Shown piece by piece: positions 9,315-18,536 of a stretch of 64,000 nucleotides of DNA. This stretch comes from Clostridia bacterium. GTDB taxonomy: Bacteria; Bacillota; Clostridia; Christensenellales; Aristaeellaceae. The DNA is taken from NCBI GenBank assembly GCA_017534885.1, contig JAFXVR010000051.1:47642-111641 (forward strand), given 5' to 3'. Both the position numbers and the translations under genes were made by a program. Each line of letters opens with the position of its first letter. Within the stretch, counting starts at the first letter, position 1. The notes below the pieces were generated by a model. The model saw only the letters and a list, made by a program, of their open reading frames with translations. It was not told the origin of the DNA and searched no databases.

Positions 9315-9329
9315 CGCAAAGCCCTCCTG

Positions 9330-10550
9330 TTATTCTTCCACGATGTGCTGGGTCAGGCCGTTGATGTAGATGGGCGTCAGCTCCGCCTGGATCAGCGGCC
9401 GGGCGTAGGCCAGGAACTCGGGCAGCATGTCGGTGCGCGCCTCGTTGATCCACTCCACGGGCACCTTCTTCTCCAGGTTGGCCACCCGGTCGATGTCCAC
9501 CAGCTCGGTGGTGCACTGATAGGGGTCGTTCGAGAGGCGCTTCAGGGCCACCATCTTGGCGGTTTCGCCCTCAAAGGCCGCCTTGGCCGCCGCGCCGCCC
9601 ACCTGGAAGGCCTCGGTGATGTCCGTGCGGCTGGTCAGGTGTCCGGCGCAGCGCTGGAGGATCGAGAGCTCCACGGAGCGGGTCTTGGTGGGCAGGTTGC
9701 GGGCCACCAGGTTGGACAGGTAGCGGGCGGTGCCGGTCAGGTTGATGTGGCCGAAGGCGTCCACGCTGCGGGCGTCGTCGGAGAGCTCGCAGACGAAGCG
9801 CCCGTCCGGGAGCTTCACGCCCTCGCTGACGGCGATGACCACGCTGGCGCGCTCCTTCTGCATCCGCTCCACCTTGGCCAGGAAGCGGTCGGTGTGGAAG
9901 GGCAGCTCGGGCAGGCAGATCAGATCCACGCCCTCGCAGTCCTCGCCCCGGGAAAGGGCGGCGGCGGCAGTCAGCCAGCCCGCGTTCCGGCCCATGATCT
10001 CCACAATGGTCACATACTTGGTGCCGTAGACCGTGGCGTCCCGGATGATCTCCTTCATGACCACGCCGATGTACTTGGCGGCAGAGCCGTAGCCGGGGGT
10101 GTGGTCGGTGAGCATCAGGTCGTTGTCGATGGTCTTGGGCACGCCCATGAAGCGGATGTCCGAGCCGATCTGCCGGCCGTAGCGGGCCAGCTTGTTGATG
10201 GTATCCATGCTGTCGTTGCCGCCGATGTAGAAGAACCAGCGGATGTCCAGCTTTTTCAGGATGGCGAACAGTTTCTCGAAGGTGGCTTCATCCTCCTCCG
10301 GGGCCGGCAGCTTGTAGCGGCAGCTTCCCAGGAAGGAGGAGGGGGTGCGCTTGAGCAGCTCAATGTTCAGGAAGGTCTGCAGCCGCTGGGAGAGGTCGCA
10401 GACCTTTTCCTCCAGCAGACCCTGGATGCCGTGGAGCATGCCGTACACATGCTCCGCGCCGCGCATCTGGCAGGCCTGGAACACGCCCGCAAGGCTGGAA
10501 TTGATGACGGACGTGGGGCCGCCGCTCTGGCCGACTATCGCGTTTGCCAT
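9330..10550 (-). CDS. PPi-type 6-phosphofructokinase
   Basis: A 406-residue phosphofructokinase. Residues 1-15 carry the nucleotide/PPi loop start (VGQSGGPTSVIN). The phosphoryl-donor motif reads GGNDS rather than the GGDGS of ATP enzymes, and PKTIDND is present; this combination marks pyrophosphate-dependent PFKs. It should interconvert fructose 6-phosphate and fructose 1,6-bisphosphate in the cytoplasm, reversibly. It shares the operon with KDG kinase and KDPG aldolase, so the cluster joins a hexuronate route to a glycolytic step. The start has a GGGGA site. Confidence 0.9.
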   Translation of the reverse strand: MANAIVGQSGGPTSVINSSLAGVFQACQMRGAEHVYGMLHGIQGLLEEKVCDLSQRLQTFLNIELLKRTPSSFLGSCRYKLPAPEEDEATFEKLFAILKKLDIRWFFYIGGNDSMDTINKLARYGRQIGSDIRFMGVPKTIDNDLMLTDHTPGYGSAAKYIGVVMKEIIRDATVYGTKYVTIVEIMGRNAGWLTAAAALSRGEDCEGVDLICLPELPFHTDRFLAKVERMQKERASVVIAVSEGVKLPDGRFVCELSDDARSVDAFGHINLTGTARYLSNLVARNLPTKTRSVELSILQRCAGHLTSRTDITEAFQVGGAAAKAAFEGETAKMVALKRLSNDPYQCTTELVDIDRVANLEKKVPVEWINEARTDMLPEFLAYARPLIQAELTPIYINGLTQHIVEE

Positions 10551-10567
10551 CGGTATCTTCCCCTTTA

Positions 10568-11668
10568 TCAGCGCTTCACGCGGGCGCTGCCGTTCTTCAT
10601 GATGGATTCCACTTCTTCCACGCTGGCCATGCTGGTGTCGCCGGGGGTGGTCATGGCCAGGGCGCCGTGGGCCGCGCCGTAGTTCACGGCCAGCTCGGGA
10701 TCGCCGGTGGTCATCAGGCCGTACACCAGGCCGGAGGCAAAGGAATCGCCGCCGCCCACGCGGTCGAGGATCTCCAGCCCGTCATAGGCCTTGGACATGT
10801 GCACCTTCCCGTCCGCCCAGCAGATGGCCTTCCAGTCGTTCACGGTGGCGGTGCGCACGGTGCGCAGGGTGGTGGCGATGGCCTTGAAGTTGGGATACTG
10901 CCGGGCGGCTTCCGCGATCATCTTGTAGTAGCCTTCCAGGTTCAGCTCCTTCAGGTTCTCGTCATTGCCCTCCACCTGCAGGCCCAGGCAGGCGGTGAAG
11001 TCCTCCTCGTTGCCGATCATCACGTCCACATAGCGGGCGACTTCCTGGTTGACCTCCCGGGCCTTGTCCAGGCCGCCGATGGCCGACCACATGGAGGGGC
11101 GGTAGTTCAGGTCATAGGAGATGACGGTGCCGTACTTCTTGGCCACCTTGCAGGCCTCGATGACGGTCTCGCAGCTCTGCTCGGACAGGGCCGCGTAGAT
11201 GCCGCCGGTGTGCAGCCAGCGCACGCCCAGCTTGCCGAAGATGTACTCGAAGTCAAAGTCCTGGGGGGTCGCCTGGGAGATGGCCGTGTTGGCGCGGTCG
11301 GAGCAGCCCACAGCGCCCCGGATGCCGAAGCCGCGCTCGGTGAAGTTCAGTCCGTTGCGGCAGAGGCGGCCGATGCCGTCGGTCTTCTTCCAGCAGATCA
11401 GGCTGGTGTCCACGCCGCCCTGCTCGATCAGGTCCTTGAGCAGCTTGCCCACCTCGTTGTTGGCGAAGGCCGTCAGCACGCCCGTGCGCAGGCCGAAGCA
11501 CTTGTGCAGGCCGCGCACCACGTTGTACTCGCCGCCGCCTTCCCAGGCCTTGAACTCGCGGGCGGTGCGGATGCGCCCCTCGCCGGGGTCGAGCCGCAGC
11601 ATGATTTCGCCCAGGGATACCGCGTCATACCGGCACTCGCCGGCGGGTCTCAGATTCAGATTCAGCAT
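10568..11668 (-). CDS. kdgK: 2-dehydro-3-deoxygluconokinase (KDG kinase)
   Basis: A 366-residue PfkB-family sugar kinase. The N-terminal SLGEIMLRLDPGEGRIRTA is characteristic of KDG kinases, and the C-terminal signature DRVGGGDSFASG supplies the catalytic Asp and anion hole. It phosphorylates 2-keto-3-deoxygluconate to KDPG with ATP. The next upstream gene in the transcript is KDPG aldolase, six bases away, so both steps are co-translated. Clear call; specificity rests on family features and the aldolase partner. Confidence 0.92.
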   Translation of the reverse strand: MLNLNLRPAGECRYDAVSLGEIMLRLDPGEGRIRTAREFKAWEGGGEYNVVRGLHKCFGLRTGVLTAFANNEVGKLLKDLIEQGGVDTSLICWKKTDGIGRLCRNGLNFTERGFGIRGAVGCSDRANTAISQATPQDFDFEYIFGKLGVRWLHTGGIYAALSEQSCETVIEACKVAKKYGTVISYDLNYRPSMWSAIGGLDKAREVNQEVARYVDVMIGNEEDFTACLGLQVEGNDENLKELNLEGYYKMIAEAARQYPNFKAIATTLRTVRTATVNDWKAICWADGKVHMSKAYDGLEILDRVGGGDSFASGLVYGLMTTGDPELAVNYGAAHGALAMTTPGDTSMASVEEVESIMKNGSARVKR

Positions 11669-11674
11669 CGTTCA

Positions 11675-12313
11675 TTACCCCCTGATTTCTTTCACGATGT
11701 CCGCGGCTTCGCGAACCAGCTTTTTGATCTCGTCAAACTTGCCTTCCCGGATGAGGGCGCCGCTGACCATCCAGCTGCCGCCGCAGGCCACGATGCGGTC
11801 GTACTTCAGGTAATCCCGGACGTTCTCCGCGTTGATGCCGCCGGTGGGCATGAAGTTCAGGCTGACATAGGCCGCCGCCAGCGCCTTGATCATCTTCAGG
11901 CCGCCGCTGGGCTCCGCGGGGAAGAATTTCAGCACGTCCAGGCCGAACTGCATGGCGGCCTCGATCTCGGTGGGGGTGCAGACGCCGGGGGTCATGGGCA
12001 CGCCCTTGCTGAGCACGTACTCGGTGACCTTCGGGTTGAAGCCGGGGCTGACCACGAACTTCGCGCCCGCGCCGATGGCCCTGTCCGCCTGCTCGGTGGT
12101 GAGCACTGTGCCGGCGCCGATGATCATCTCAGGATAGGCCTTGGCCATCTGGCGGATGGACTCCTCCGCGGCCGCGGTGCGGAAAGTGACCTCCGCGCAG
12201 GGCAGTCCGCCCTCCATCAGGCACTCGGCCAGGGGCAGGGCGTTCTTCACGTCGTCCAGCACGACGACAGGGATGATTCCGGTCTGCTTGAGCTTCAGCA
12301 TCATTTCCGTCAT
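11675..12313 (-). CDS. eda: KDPG / 4-hydroxy-2-oxoglutarate aldolase
   Basis: A 212-residue class I aldolase that splits KDPG to pyruvate and glyceraldehyde 3-phosphate. Signature elements are IPVVVLDDVKNALPLAE at the N-terminus, AEVTFRT with the catalytic Glu, GAGTVLTTEQA, and LKFFPAE with the Schiff-base Lys. The length is typical. The ATG at 12313 follows AGAGGG; the in-frame upstream extension has no domain content and no ribosome site. First of the metabolic genes of the hexuronate operon, directly before kdgK. Confidence 0.95.
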   Translation of the reverse strand: MTEMMLKLKQTGIIPVVVLDDVKNALPLAECLMEGGLPCAEVTFRTAAAEESIRQMAKAYPEMIIGAGTVLTTEQADRAIGAGAKFVVSPGFNPKVTEYVLSKGVPMTPGVCTPTEIEAAMQFGLDVLKFFPAEPSGGLKMIKALAAAYVSLNFMPTGGINAENVRDYLKYDRIVACGGSWMVSGALIREGKFDEIKKLVREAADIVKEIRG

Positions 12314-12380
12314 GGTATATCCCTCTTTTCTCTCCCTCTGCGGGAGTAATTGACAGGCGCGAATCAGGAGCGCAGGGGGC

Positions 12381-12794
12381 TCAGGCCGCCCTGGTCTTCC
12401 TGAAGTAGATGGCCGCCTCGCCGATGACAAAGGCCGCCAGGATCAGGGCGATGAAGGTGATGAACCGGGGGTCGAAGCCGTGCTTTTCGTCGATGCCCAT
12501 GAACACGTCCACCACGTACCAGTAGCACTTGTGCACAAAGACGCACAGCGCCACGCCCGGGGCCGCCGCCGCCACCGCCGCCGCGATGCCGTACTTCTTC
12601 AGGATCGCCAGCGCCGCCGCCGCCGCCGCGCCGCCGATGAGCAGCCAGGTGATCAGGGGATCATAGCACACGCCGTTGTGGGTGCTGTCCAGGCCAAAGG
12701 TGCCGTGGATCGCCGCGAAATAGATTCCGGCCGCCAGGGCGAGCACCGCCGCCGCCAGAAGCACGTAGAACCCAAAGGCTTTCTTGTTTTTCAT
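12381..12794 (-). CDS. Small four-helix membrane protein, unknown
   Basis: A 137-residue hydrophobic protein with about four membrane segments (YVLLAAAVLALAAGIYFAAI, an Ala-rich second, a third ending CVFVHKCYWYVVDVFMG, and a fourth FITFIALILAAFVIGEAA). The C-terminus is basic. I do not recognise a family. It is the first gene of the leftward operon and faces the permuted GH3 gene across a shared intergenic region, so it may be linked to either. Confidence 0.7.
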   Translation of the reverse strand: MKNKKAFGFYVLLAAAVLALAAGIYFAAIHGTFGLDSTHNGVCYDPLITWLLIGGAAAAAALAILKKYGIAAAVAAAAPGVALCVFVHKCYWYVVDVFMGIDEKHGFDPRFITFIALILAAFVIGEAAIYFRKTRAA

Positions 12795-13270
12795 TGAAAG
12801 GACTCCTTCTCAATCAAGCGCCCGGCTCCGCTGCAGGCGCGGGCTGAAGCATCCGCCTTCCTTTGGACCGCATTCCGCCGGACGACCGAACCTGGGTGCC
12901 CTCCCACGTTACCGCTATTATGGCACAGAAACAGCCGCGGGGCAATCCTTCTTCCCGCAGGCCGCTTGTCCGTAAAGCGTCTTTCCTTCCATTCACGGCC
13001 AAAAAGCGTCCGTTCCCGACAGACAAAAACGCCTGGCGGCAGGGAGGGCGGCGCAAACAGTCAAAAGCGAAAATCACGGAGATTCCGGCGGCATGCGCGA
13101 CAAAGCTCTTCCTTTTCTCCGGCTTTTTTTGTAAGATGTCATCACCAGCAGCCTTTTCAGACAGGGCGCCCGCTTGGAAGCATCGGCGGACAGCCTGTCC
13201 GGAGGCGAGACCGGGCAGCCCCGCATGGCCGGCCGGAATCGCACGCTCATGGGAAAGGAGATTTCATCCA
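12795..13270. other. 476-bp divergent intergenic region
   Basis: Separates the leftward hexuronate operon from the rightward permuted GH3 gene. It contains a good leftward promoter (listed separately) and, near 13120-13135, a T-rich stretch with TGTAAGAT that may be a weak rightward -10. The ribosome site of the GH3 (AAAGGAG) is at its right end. I see no gene or repeat in it. Confidence 0.6.
12917..12945 (-). promoter_or_regulatory. Promoter of the hexuronate operon
   Basis: On the minus strand TTGCCC (12940-12945) and CATAAT (12917-12922) are spaced by exactly 17 bp. Transcription would start near 12910 and give a leader of about 115 bases before the membrane-protein gene. It is the only good leftward promoter seen upstream of eda-kdgK-PFK-GH2-GPH-SDR. 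Confidence 0.7.
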
Positions 13271-16225
13271 ATGAAACCTTCAACGAAAAGGACTTTGAAG
13301 AAGCTCTTCCTGAATATCACATCCGCCCTGTTCTGCGTGGTGTTCACCGGCAACATCATCGCCGGGGAGAACGCGGGCCAGATCAACCAGTTCATGGGCA
13401 CCAAGACCAGCATGACCGTTTCGACCCTTCCCGCCGGGCAGGAGGAAGGGTACGCCCGGTATTATGAGAGCAAGTTCTCCTCCATCGCCGAGCTGAAGGC
13501 CGCCGGCGAAAACAAGGTGCGCGAGGTGGAGGGCGAGGGCATCGTGCTGCTGAAGAATGAGGGCGGCGTGCTGCCCCTGGCCGCCGGCAGCAAGGTGTCC
13601 CTGGTGGGCGTCACCGTCATGGATCCCGTGTACGGCGGCACCGGCTCGGGCGCGGTGGACGCGGACGGTGCCCCGAACTATTATGACGTGCTCACCGGCG
13701 CGGGCTACCAGGTGGTGGACAAGCCCCTGCTGGACTACTATGTGGAAAACGAGGCCAAGCGCAACACCTACGAGATCGGCGAGGTGCGCTGGAAGAAGGT
13801 CGCCAAGAACCATGACGACACCATCGGCCAGGGCGAGGACGTGATTTACGTGGTGGGCCGCGTGGGCGGCGAGGGCGACGACGTGACCGCCGAGAAGGAA
13901 GACGCTCTGGACGGCGATTACCTGACTCTCAACGAGGATGAGCGCTCCATCCTGGAAGGGCTGAAGGGCCTGAAGGATGACGGCGAGATCCGCTCCGTCA
14001 CCGTGATCATCAACAGCGCCAACCCCATCTCCACCGCCTTCCTGTATGAGGAGGACTACGGCGTGGACGCGGCCCTGTGGGTGGGCTCCGTGGGCCAGAC
14101 CGGCCTGTACGCCGTGGGCGATGTGCTCTCCGGCGCGGTGAACCCCTCCGGCTCCCTGCCGGACACCTGGTGGATGGACAACCAGCTGGACCCGGTGATG
14201 AACAACTTCGGCTCCTACACCTACGCGGAAGCCGACAAGTACAATTTCGGCGCTTTCTCCTCCTTCGGCAAGTATGTGGTGTACCAGGAGGGCGTCTACC
14301 TGGGCTACAAGTACACCGAGACCCGGTATGAGGACGTGGTGATGGGCAGCCCCGGCGCGGGGAACTTCGCCTACAGCGCCGTGGTGTCCTATCCCTTCGG
14401 CTACGGCCTGAGCTACTCCACCTTCGCCTTCTCCGACGTGAAGACGGAAAAGACGGGCGAGGGCCAGAACACTGCTTATGTGATGACCGTCACCGTCACC
14501 AACACCGGCAGCGCGGCGGGCAAGAAGACCGTGCAGGTCTACGCCCAGAAGCCCTACACCGAGTACGACCGGCAGAACCAGATCGAAAAGCCCGCCGTGG
14601 AGCTGGTGGGATACAACAAGACCGGCATCCTCCAGCCCGGCGAGAGCGAAACTCTGACCATCTCCGTGCCGGAATACTTCCTCACCTCCTATGACACCTT
14701 CGGCACCGGCGCGTACATCCTGGAGGACGGCACCTATTACCTCACCGCCGCCGAGAACGCCCACCAGGCCGCCAACAACATTCTGGCCGCCAAGGGCTAT
14801 ACCGCTGAAAACGGCATGACCGCCGAGGGCGACACCGCGCTGGTGTACTCCTTCGAGCAGACCTTCGACAGGGAAACCTACGCCAGGGCCATGGGCACCG
14901 GGGCCGAGGTGAAGGCGCTCTTCGCCGACGCGGACATGAACCGCTACGAGGGCAAGGGCAGCAACGAGATCGTGTACTACTCCCGCAGCAACTGGGAGGG
15001 CACCGTCACCTCCGGCAATGTGAAGCTGACCATGACCGACGCCATGGCCGCCGACGTGGTGCTGGACGACAGCGACCTGCCTTCCGCCGCGGGCCTTGAG
15101 TTCCCGACCATGGGCAAGAACGCCAACCTGCAGCTCATCAACATGCTGGATTACGCTTATGACGATCCCCAGTGGGATACCTTCATGGATCAGCTGACCT
15201 ATGAGGACATGGCTTCCGTCACCCTGACCGGCCTGCGGGAGACCGTCAACGTCAGCAGCGTGGGCAAGCCGGGCACCATCGACCACAACGGCCCCTCCGG
15301 CGTCACCCAGAAGTACTCCATCGGCGCCAACGGCTACGCCACCGTCAACAATGATCCCAACAAGGATCTGAAGGGCACCTGCTACCCCTGCAACGGCATC
15401 ATCGCCGCCACCTTCAACGACAGGCTGGCTGAGGAAGTCGGCGAGCTGATCGGCGAGGACGCCATGTGGGCGGGCTACGCGGGCCTGTACGGCACCGGCC
15501 TGAACATCCACCGCTCCCCCTACGCAGGCCGCGTGTTTGAGTACTACTCCGAGGACGGCGTGCTGACCGGCCTCATCGACACCGCCGAGACCCGGGGCAT
15601 CCAGGGCAAGGGCGTGTATGTGTACAACAAGCACTTCGTCCTGAACGACCAGGAGAACAACCGCGCCGGCATCGGCACCTGGATCACCGAGCAGGCCCTG
15701 CGCGAGAACTATCTGCGGGCCTTCGAGCTGCCCATCCTTTACGCCGACGCCATGTGCGTCATGACCGGCTACAACCGCCTGGGCGTGAACTGGTGCGGCG
15801 CATACTCCGAGCTGCTCCTCGACTGGCTGCGGGGCGAGGCGGGCATGAAGGGCTTCGCGGTCAGCGACATGTACGACGCCTCCTACATGGTGCCCGTGAA
15901 CGAGATCGTGGCCGGCAACGACATCCCCGACGGCGAGCTGGATCTGACCAGCCTGAGCGCCTACGGCCCCAAGGGCGCCACGCCCAACGCCGCCGTGGCC
16001 CAGGCCATGCGGGAATCCACCAAGCGCGTGATGTACACCGTGCTGCACTCCCGCGGCATGGACGGCATCAGCGAATACACCAAGGTGGTGGCCATCACCC
16101 CCTGGTGGCAGACCGCCCTGAACGTGGCCCAGTGGACGCTGCTGGGGCTGAGCGTGCTGGCCCTGGCACTGCTGCTGCTGGATATGTTCGGCAAGAAAAA
16201 GGCGCCCAAAGCCAAAAAAGGTTGA
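13271..16225 (+). CDS. Membrane-anchored GH3 with permuted domain order
   Basis: A 984-residue GH3 enzyme whose domains are circularly permuted. After an N-terminal membrane segment (about 13-33) comes the sandwich domain normally found at the C-terminus (GEGIVLLKNEGGVLPLA near 83), then a fibronectin-III-like domain (near 395-480). The catalytic TIM barrel is last, with KHFVLNDQENNR near 787 and nucleophile Asp866 in AVSDMYD. A second membrane segment (about 945-970) and a Lys-rich tail follow. This places the enzyme outside the cell between two anchors. Permuted GH3 beta-glucosidases are known from ruminococci. ATG at 13271 follows AAAGGAG. A strong terminator follows the stop. Confidence 0.9.
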   Translation: MKPSTKRTLKKLFLNITSALFCVVFTGNIIAGENAGQINQFMGTKTSMTVSTLPAGQEEGYARYYESKFSSIAELKAAGENKVREVEGEGIVLLKNEGGVLPLAAGSKVSLVGVTVMDPVYGGTGSGAVDADGAPNYYDVLTGAGYQVVDKPLLDYYVENEAKRNTYEIGEVRWKKVAKNHDDTIGQGEDVIYVVGRVGGEGDDVTAEKEDALDGDYLTLNEDERSILEGLKGLKDDGEIRSVTVIINSANPISTAFLYEEDYGVDAALWVGSVGQTGLYAVGDVLSGAVNPSGSLPDTWWMDNQLDPVMNNFGSYTYAEADKYNFGAFSSFGKYVVYQEGVYLGYKYTETRYEDVVMGSPGAGNFAYSAVVSYPFGYGLSYSTFAFSDVKTEKTGEGQNTAYVMTVTVTNTGSAAGKKTVQVYAQKPYTEYDRQNQIEKPAVELVGYNKTGILQPGESETLTISVPEYFLTSYDTFGTGAYILEDGTYYLTAAENAHQAANNILAAKGYTAENGMTAEGDTALVYSFEQTFDRETYARAMGTGAEVKALFADADMNRYEGKGSNEIVYYSRSNWEGTVTSGNVKLTMTDAMAADVVLDDSDLPSAAGLEFPTMGKNANLQLINMLDYAYDDPQWDTFMDQLTYEDMASVTLTGLRETVNVSSVGKPGTIDHNGPSGVTQKYSIGANGYATVNNDPNKDLKGTCYPCNGIIAATFNDRLAEEVGELIGEDAMWAGYAGLYGTGLNIHRSPYAGRVFEYYSEDGVLTGLIDTAETRGIQGKGVYVYNKHFVLNDQENNRAGIGTWITEQALRENYLRAFELPILYADAMCVMTGYNRLGVNWCGAYSELLLDWLRGEAGMKGFAVSDMYDASYMVPVNEIVAGNDIPDGELDLTSLSAYGPKGATPNAAVAQAMRESTKRVMYTVLHSRGMDGISEYTKVVAITPWWQTALNVAQWTLLGLSVLALALLLLDMFGKKKAPKAKKG

Positions 16226-16244
16226 GGCTCTCCTGAAATGACCA

Positions 16245-16284
16245 GCGCCGCCGCCCGGTAAAAAAGCCGGACGGCGGCCTTTTG
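16245..16284 (+). terminator. Terminator after the permuted GH3
   Basis: CGCCGCCGCCCGG pairs with CCGGACGGCGGCC across an A-rich loop and is followed by TTTTG. It separates the GH3 from the two-component genes, which have their own promoter. Confidence 0.8.
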
Positions 16285-16316
16285 CTGCGCCCCTCCTGGC
16301 AATTTTGGCCGCCGCA

Positions 16317-16345
16317 TTGAAAACCGCCGCGGGTTATGCTATAAT
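16317..16345 (+). promoter_or_regulatory. Strong promoter of the LytTR two-component operon
   Basis: TTGAAA (16317-16322), a 17-bp spacer ending in the extended element TGC, and a perfect TATAAT (16340-16345). It is one of the best sigma-A-type promoters in the window. The regulator ATG is about 40 bp downstream. Confidence 0.85.
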
Positions 16346-16386
16346 CTATCCCATACAGGATCGACAAACGGGGCGGGAGGGTTCAT

Positions 16387-17091
16387 ATGCTGCTGATTGC
16401 CGTTGTGGATGACGACCCAAAGGACGCCGCGCTGCTGAAGGAGTGCGTGGAGGCATATTGCAATCGGAACGATCACCCCGCCATGGTGCGCGTGTACCAG
16501 GACGGACTCGATCTGATCCGCGGCGCGGAAACCCACGACATCGTCTTCCTGGATATCCAGATGGGCAAGCTGGACGGCCTGGAGACCGCCCGGCTGGTGC
16601 GGAAAATCAACAGGGAATCCATCCTGGTCTTCGTGACCAACATGGCGCAGTTCGCCATCAAGGGCTATGAGGTGGACGCCCTGGACTTCATCCTGAAGCC
16701 CGCCTCCCCCGCCTCCATCACCTATGTGATGGACAAGGCCATGAAGCGGCTGGACAGCGGCACCCGCGCCCTCTTCTCCCTCAAGACCTCCGAGGGCACG
16801 GTCAGCCTGTCCGCCAACGACATCCTGTATGTGGAGGTCTTCGACCACAACCTTGTCTACCACACCACCCGGGGGGACTATTCCGTCCGCGGCCGGCTCA
16901 GCGATGTGAACGAAAAGCTGGACCCGGAGCGGTTTGTGCTGTGCAACCGCAGCTTCATCGTCAACCTGCGCCACGTGTCCAATGTCACGGCGGATCATCT
17001 GCTGATCGGGGACACCCGCATCTCCGTGTCCAAATCCCACCGCAAGGAGCTGATGAAGCGGTTCTCCAGCTTCCTGGGCGACAGTCTGTAA
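16387..17091 (+). CDS. LytTR-family response regulator (AgrA-like)
   Basis: A 234-residue response regulator. Residues 1-120 are a receiver domain: the acidic pair in AVVDDDP, the phospho-acceptor Asp in IVFLDIQMG, Thr in VFVTNMA and Lys in FILKPAS. The C-terminal half is a LytTR DNA-binding domain (NDILYVEVFDHNLVYHTT, CNRSFIVNLRHV). Regulators of this type bind paired direct repeats and often control peptide-signal or surface functions. The kinase gene starts 16 bp after the stop, so the two form an operon. Confidence 0.93.
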   Translation: MLLIAVVDDDPKDAALLKECVEAYCNRNDHPAMVRVYQDGLDLIRGAETHDIVFLDIQMGKLDGLETARLVRKINRESILVFVTNMAQFAIKGYEVDALDFILKPASPASITYVMDKAMKRLDSGTRALFSLKTSEGTVSLSANDILYVEVFDHNLVYHTTRGDYSVRGRLSDVNEKLDPERFVLCNRSFIVNLRHVSNVTADHLLIGDTRISVSKSHRKELMKRFSSFLGDSL

Positions 17092-17107
17092 TGCCGGAGG
17101 CGAATCC

Positions 17108-18445
17108 ATGTTTGCCGACTGCCAGTGGATCAGGGATATCGACCACCGCATTTCCGCGGCCATTGTGTTTTTTGTGCTAGCGCTGCTGCTGAACAACGGC
17201 GAAAAGCGCCGGCTTTTTTCCCTGCGGGCGATCCTTTCCCTGCTGGTGATGTGCGCGGTCAGCTGGGGCATCCGTTACCTCTCGGATGCCTTTGCGCGGC
17301 ATCTCTATGCCCAGGCCCTCGGCTACAGCTTCCTGCTGCTGGCCTATTACCTGCTCTTTGTCGGCGCCAGCTCTTTCTGCTTCCGCGCCAGGCAGACCGA
17401 GACCGTCTACAACGGGCTGCTGGCCCTGACCATCTTCAAGGTCGCCTGGAACGGCTTCAAAACGGGCAGCAGCATCCTGCTGGTCAACCGCCTGCAGGCG
17501 CTCTGGGGGGAGTACAGCATCGCCGGTTCCCTGGTCTCCTACCTGGTCTATTTCGCCGTATGCGTCACGCTCTGCCTGCTGTACCGGCAGCTGGTCCGGG
17601 AGCCCCCCTCCCACGTGGACAGGCGGGTGATGATCATCCTGACGGCCGTGTTCCTCACGGTGCAGATGATGCTGGAATTCTTCGGGCACGTGTTCGCGGC
17701 GGAGAGCAACGCGCTGCTGCTGTATTACCTGTGCGCGCTGCTGTACACCATCCTCAACTACGCCGCCCTGCTGATGATCGCCGCCATCGACAGCTTCCGC
17801 CACGAAAACCGCACCATGCACGATTTCATCAGCAACAAGATGCGGTACTATGAGATGAGCCACGACGGCATCGTCGCCCTGCAGACCAAGTGCCACGACC
17901 TGAAGCACCAGATTCAGGCCATCCGGTCCGAGGCGGGCAAGGCGAAGTTTGACGAGTACCTGAACGAGCTGGAGGACTCCATCAACGAGTATTCCACCGT
18001 GGTGGAATGCGGCAACGAGACCCTGGACATCGTGCTGACCGAAAAGAACATTCTGTGCTATTCCAACCAGGTGAAGTTCTCCTACATGATCGACGGCTCC
18101 CTCTTCGCCTTCCTCACCGAGCGGGAGATCTACTCCCTCTTCGGCAACGCCCTGGACAACGCCCTGGAGGCCGTCACCAAGATTGAAGACCCCGCCCTGC
18201 GCATGATCACCCTGAAGAGCAATGTGCGCGGGGAGCTGGTGGTGCTGCAGGTGGAAAACACCTACGCCGGCGACATGAGCCTGGCCGAGGACGAGCTCCC
18301 CCACACCACCAAAACCGGCAGCGGCCACGGCTTCGGCCTGCGCTCCATTCAGCGCCTCGCCGAAAAGCACGGCGGCATGATGTCCGTGAGGGCTGACAAG
18401 GGCGTGTTCAAGCTCAGTGTGGTCATGAAGCCCCCGCGGAAGTAA
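17108..18445 (+). CDS. GHKL sensor histidine kinase (AgrC/VirS-like)
   Basis: A 445-residue kinase with roughly six N-terminal membrane helices (residues about 15-225) and no extracellular sensor domain, as in AgrC-type peptide receptors. The phospho-acceptor His lies in CHDLKHQI. The ATP-binding part has LFGNALDNALEAV (N-box) and GHGFGLRSI (G-box). It should phosphorylate the LytTR regulator just upstream. No agrB/agrD-like peptide genes were found next to it, so its signal is unknown. Confidence 0.92.
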   Translation: MFADCQWIRDIDHRISAAIVFFVLALLLNNGEKRRLFSLRAILSLLVMCAVSWGIRYLSDAFARHLYAQALGYSFLLLAYYLLFVGASSFCFRARQTETVYNGLLALTIFKVAWNGFKTGSSILLVNRLQALWGEYSIAGSLVSYLVYFAVCVTLCLLYRQLVREPPSHVDRRVMIILTAVFLTVQMMLEFFGHVFAAESNALLLYYLCALLYTILNYAALLMIAAIDSFRHENRTMHDFISNKMRYYEMSHDGIVALQTKCHDLKHQIQAIRSEAGKAKFDEYLNELEDSINEYSTVVECGNETLDIVLTEKNILCYSNQVKFSYMIDGSLFAFLTEREIYSLFGNALDNALEAVTKIEDPALRMITLKSNVRGELVVLQVENTYAGDMSLAEDELPHTTKTGSGHGFGLRSIQRLAEKHGGMMSVRADKGVFKLSVVMKPPRK

Positions 18446-18459
18446 TCTACCCCCGATCT

Positions 18460-18500
18460 CCGATCCGCAGTACGATCTCCTGCGGATCGGTTTCTTGTTT
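18460..18500 (+). terminator. Terminator of the two-component operon
   Basis: An 11-bp perfect stem (CCGATCCGCAG / CTGCGGATCGG) followed by TTTCTTGTTT. It lies 15 bp after the kinase stop. Confidence 0.85.
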
Positions 18501-18510
18501 CAGCTTTCTG

Positions 18511-18531
18511 CATTGTACATTTTGCATTGTC
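18511..18531. repeat. Heptamer tandem repeat, CATTGTA-type
   Basis: Three 7-bp units in a row: CATTGTA, CATTTTG, CATTGTC. The same unit recurs at 23598-23632. Period is exactly 7 with degenerate units. Confidence 0.7.
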
Positions 18532-18536
18532 CCTGG

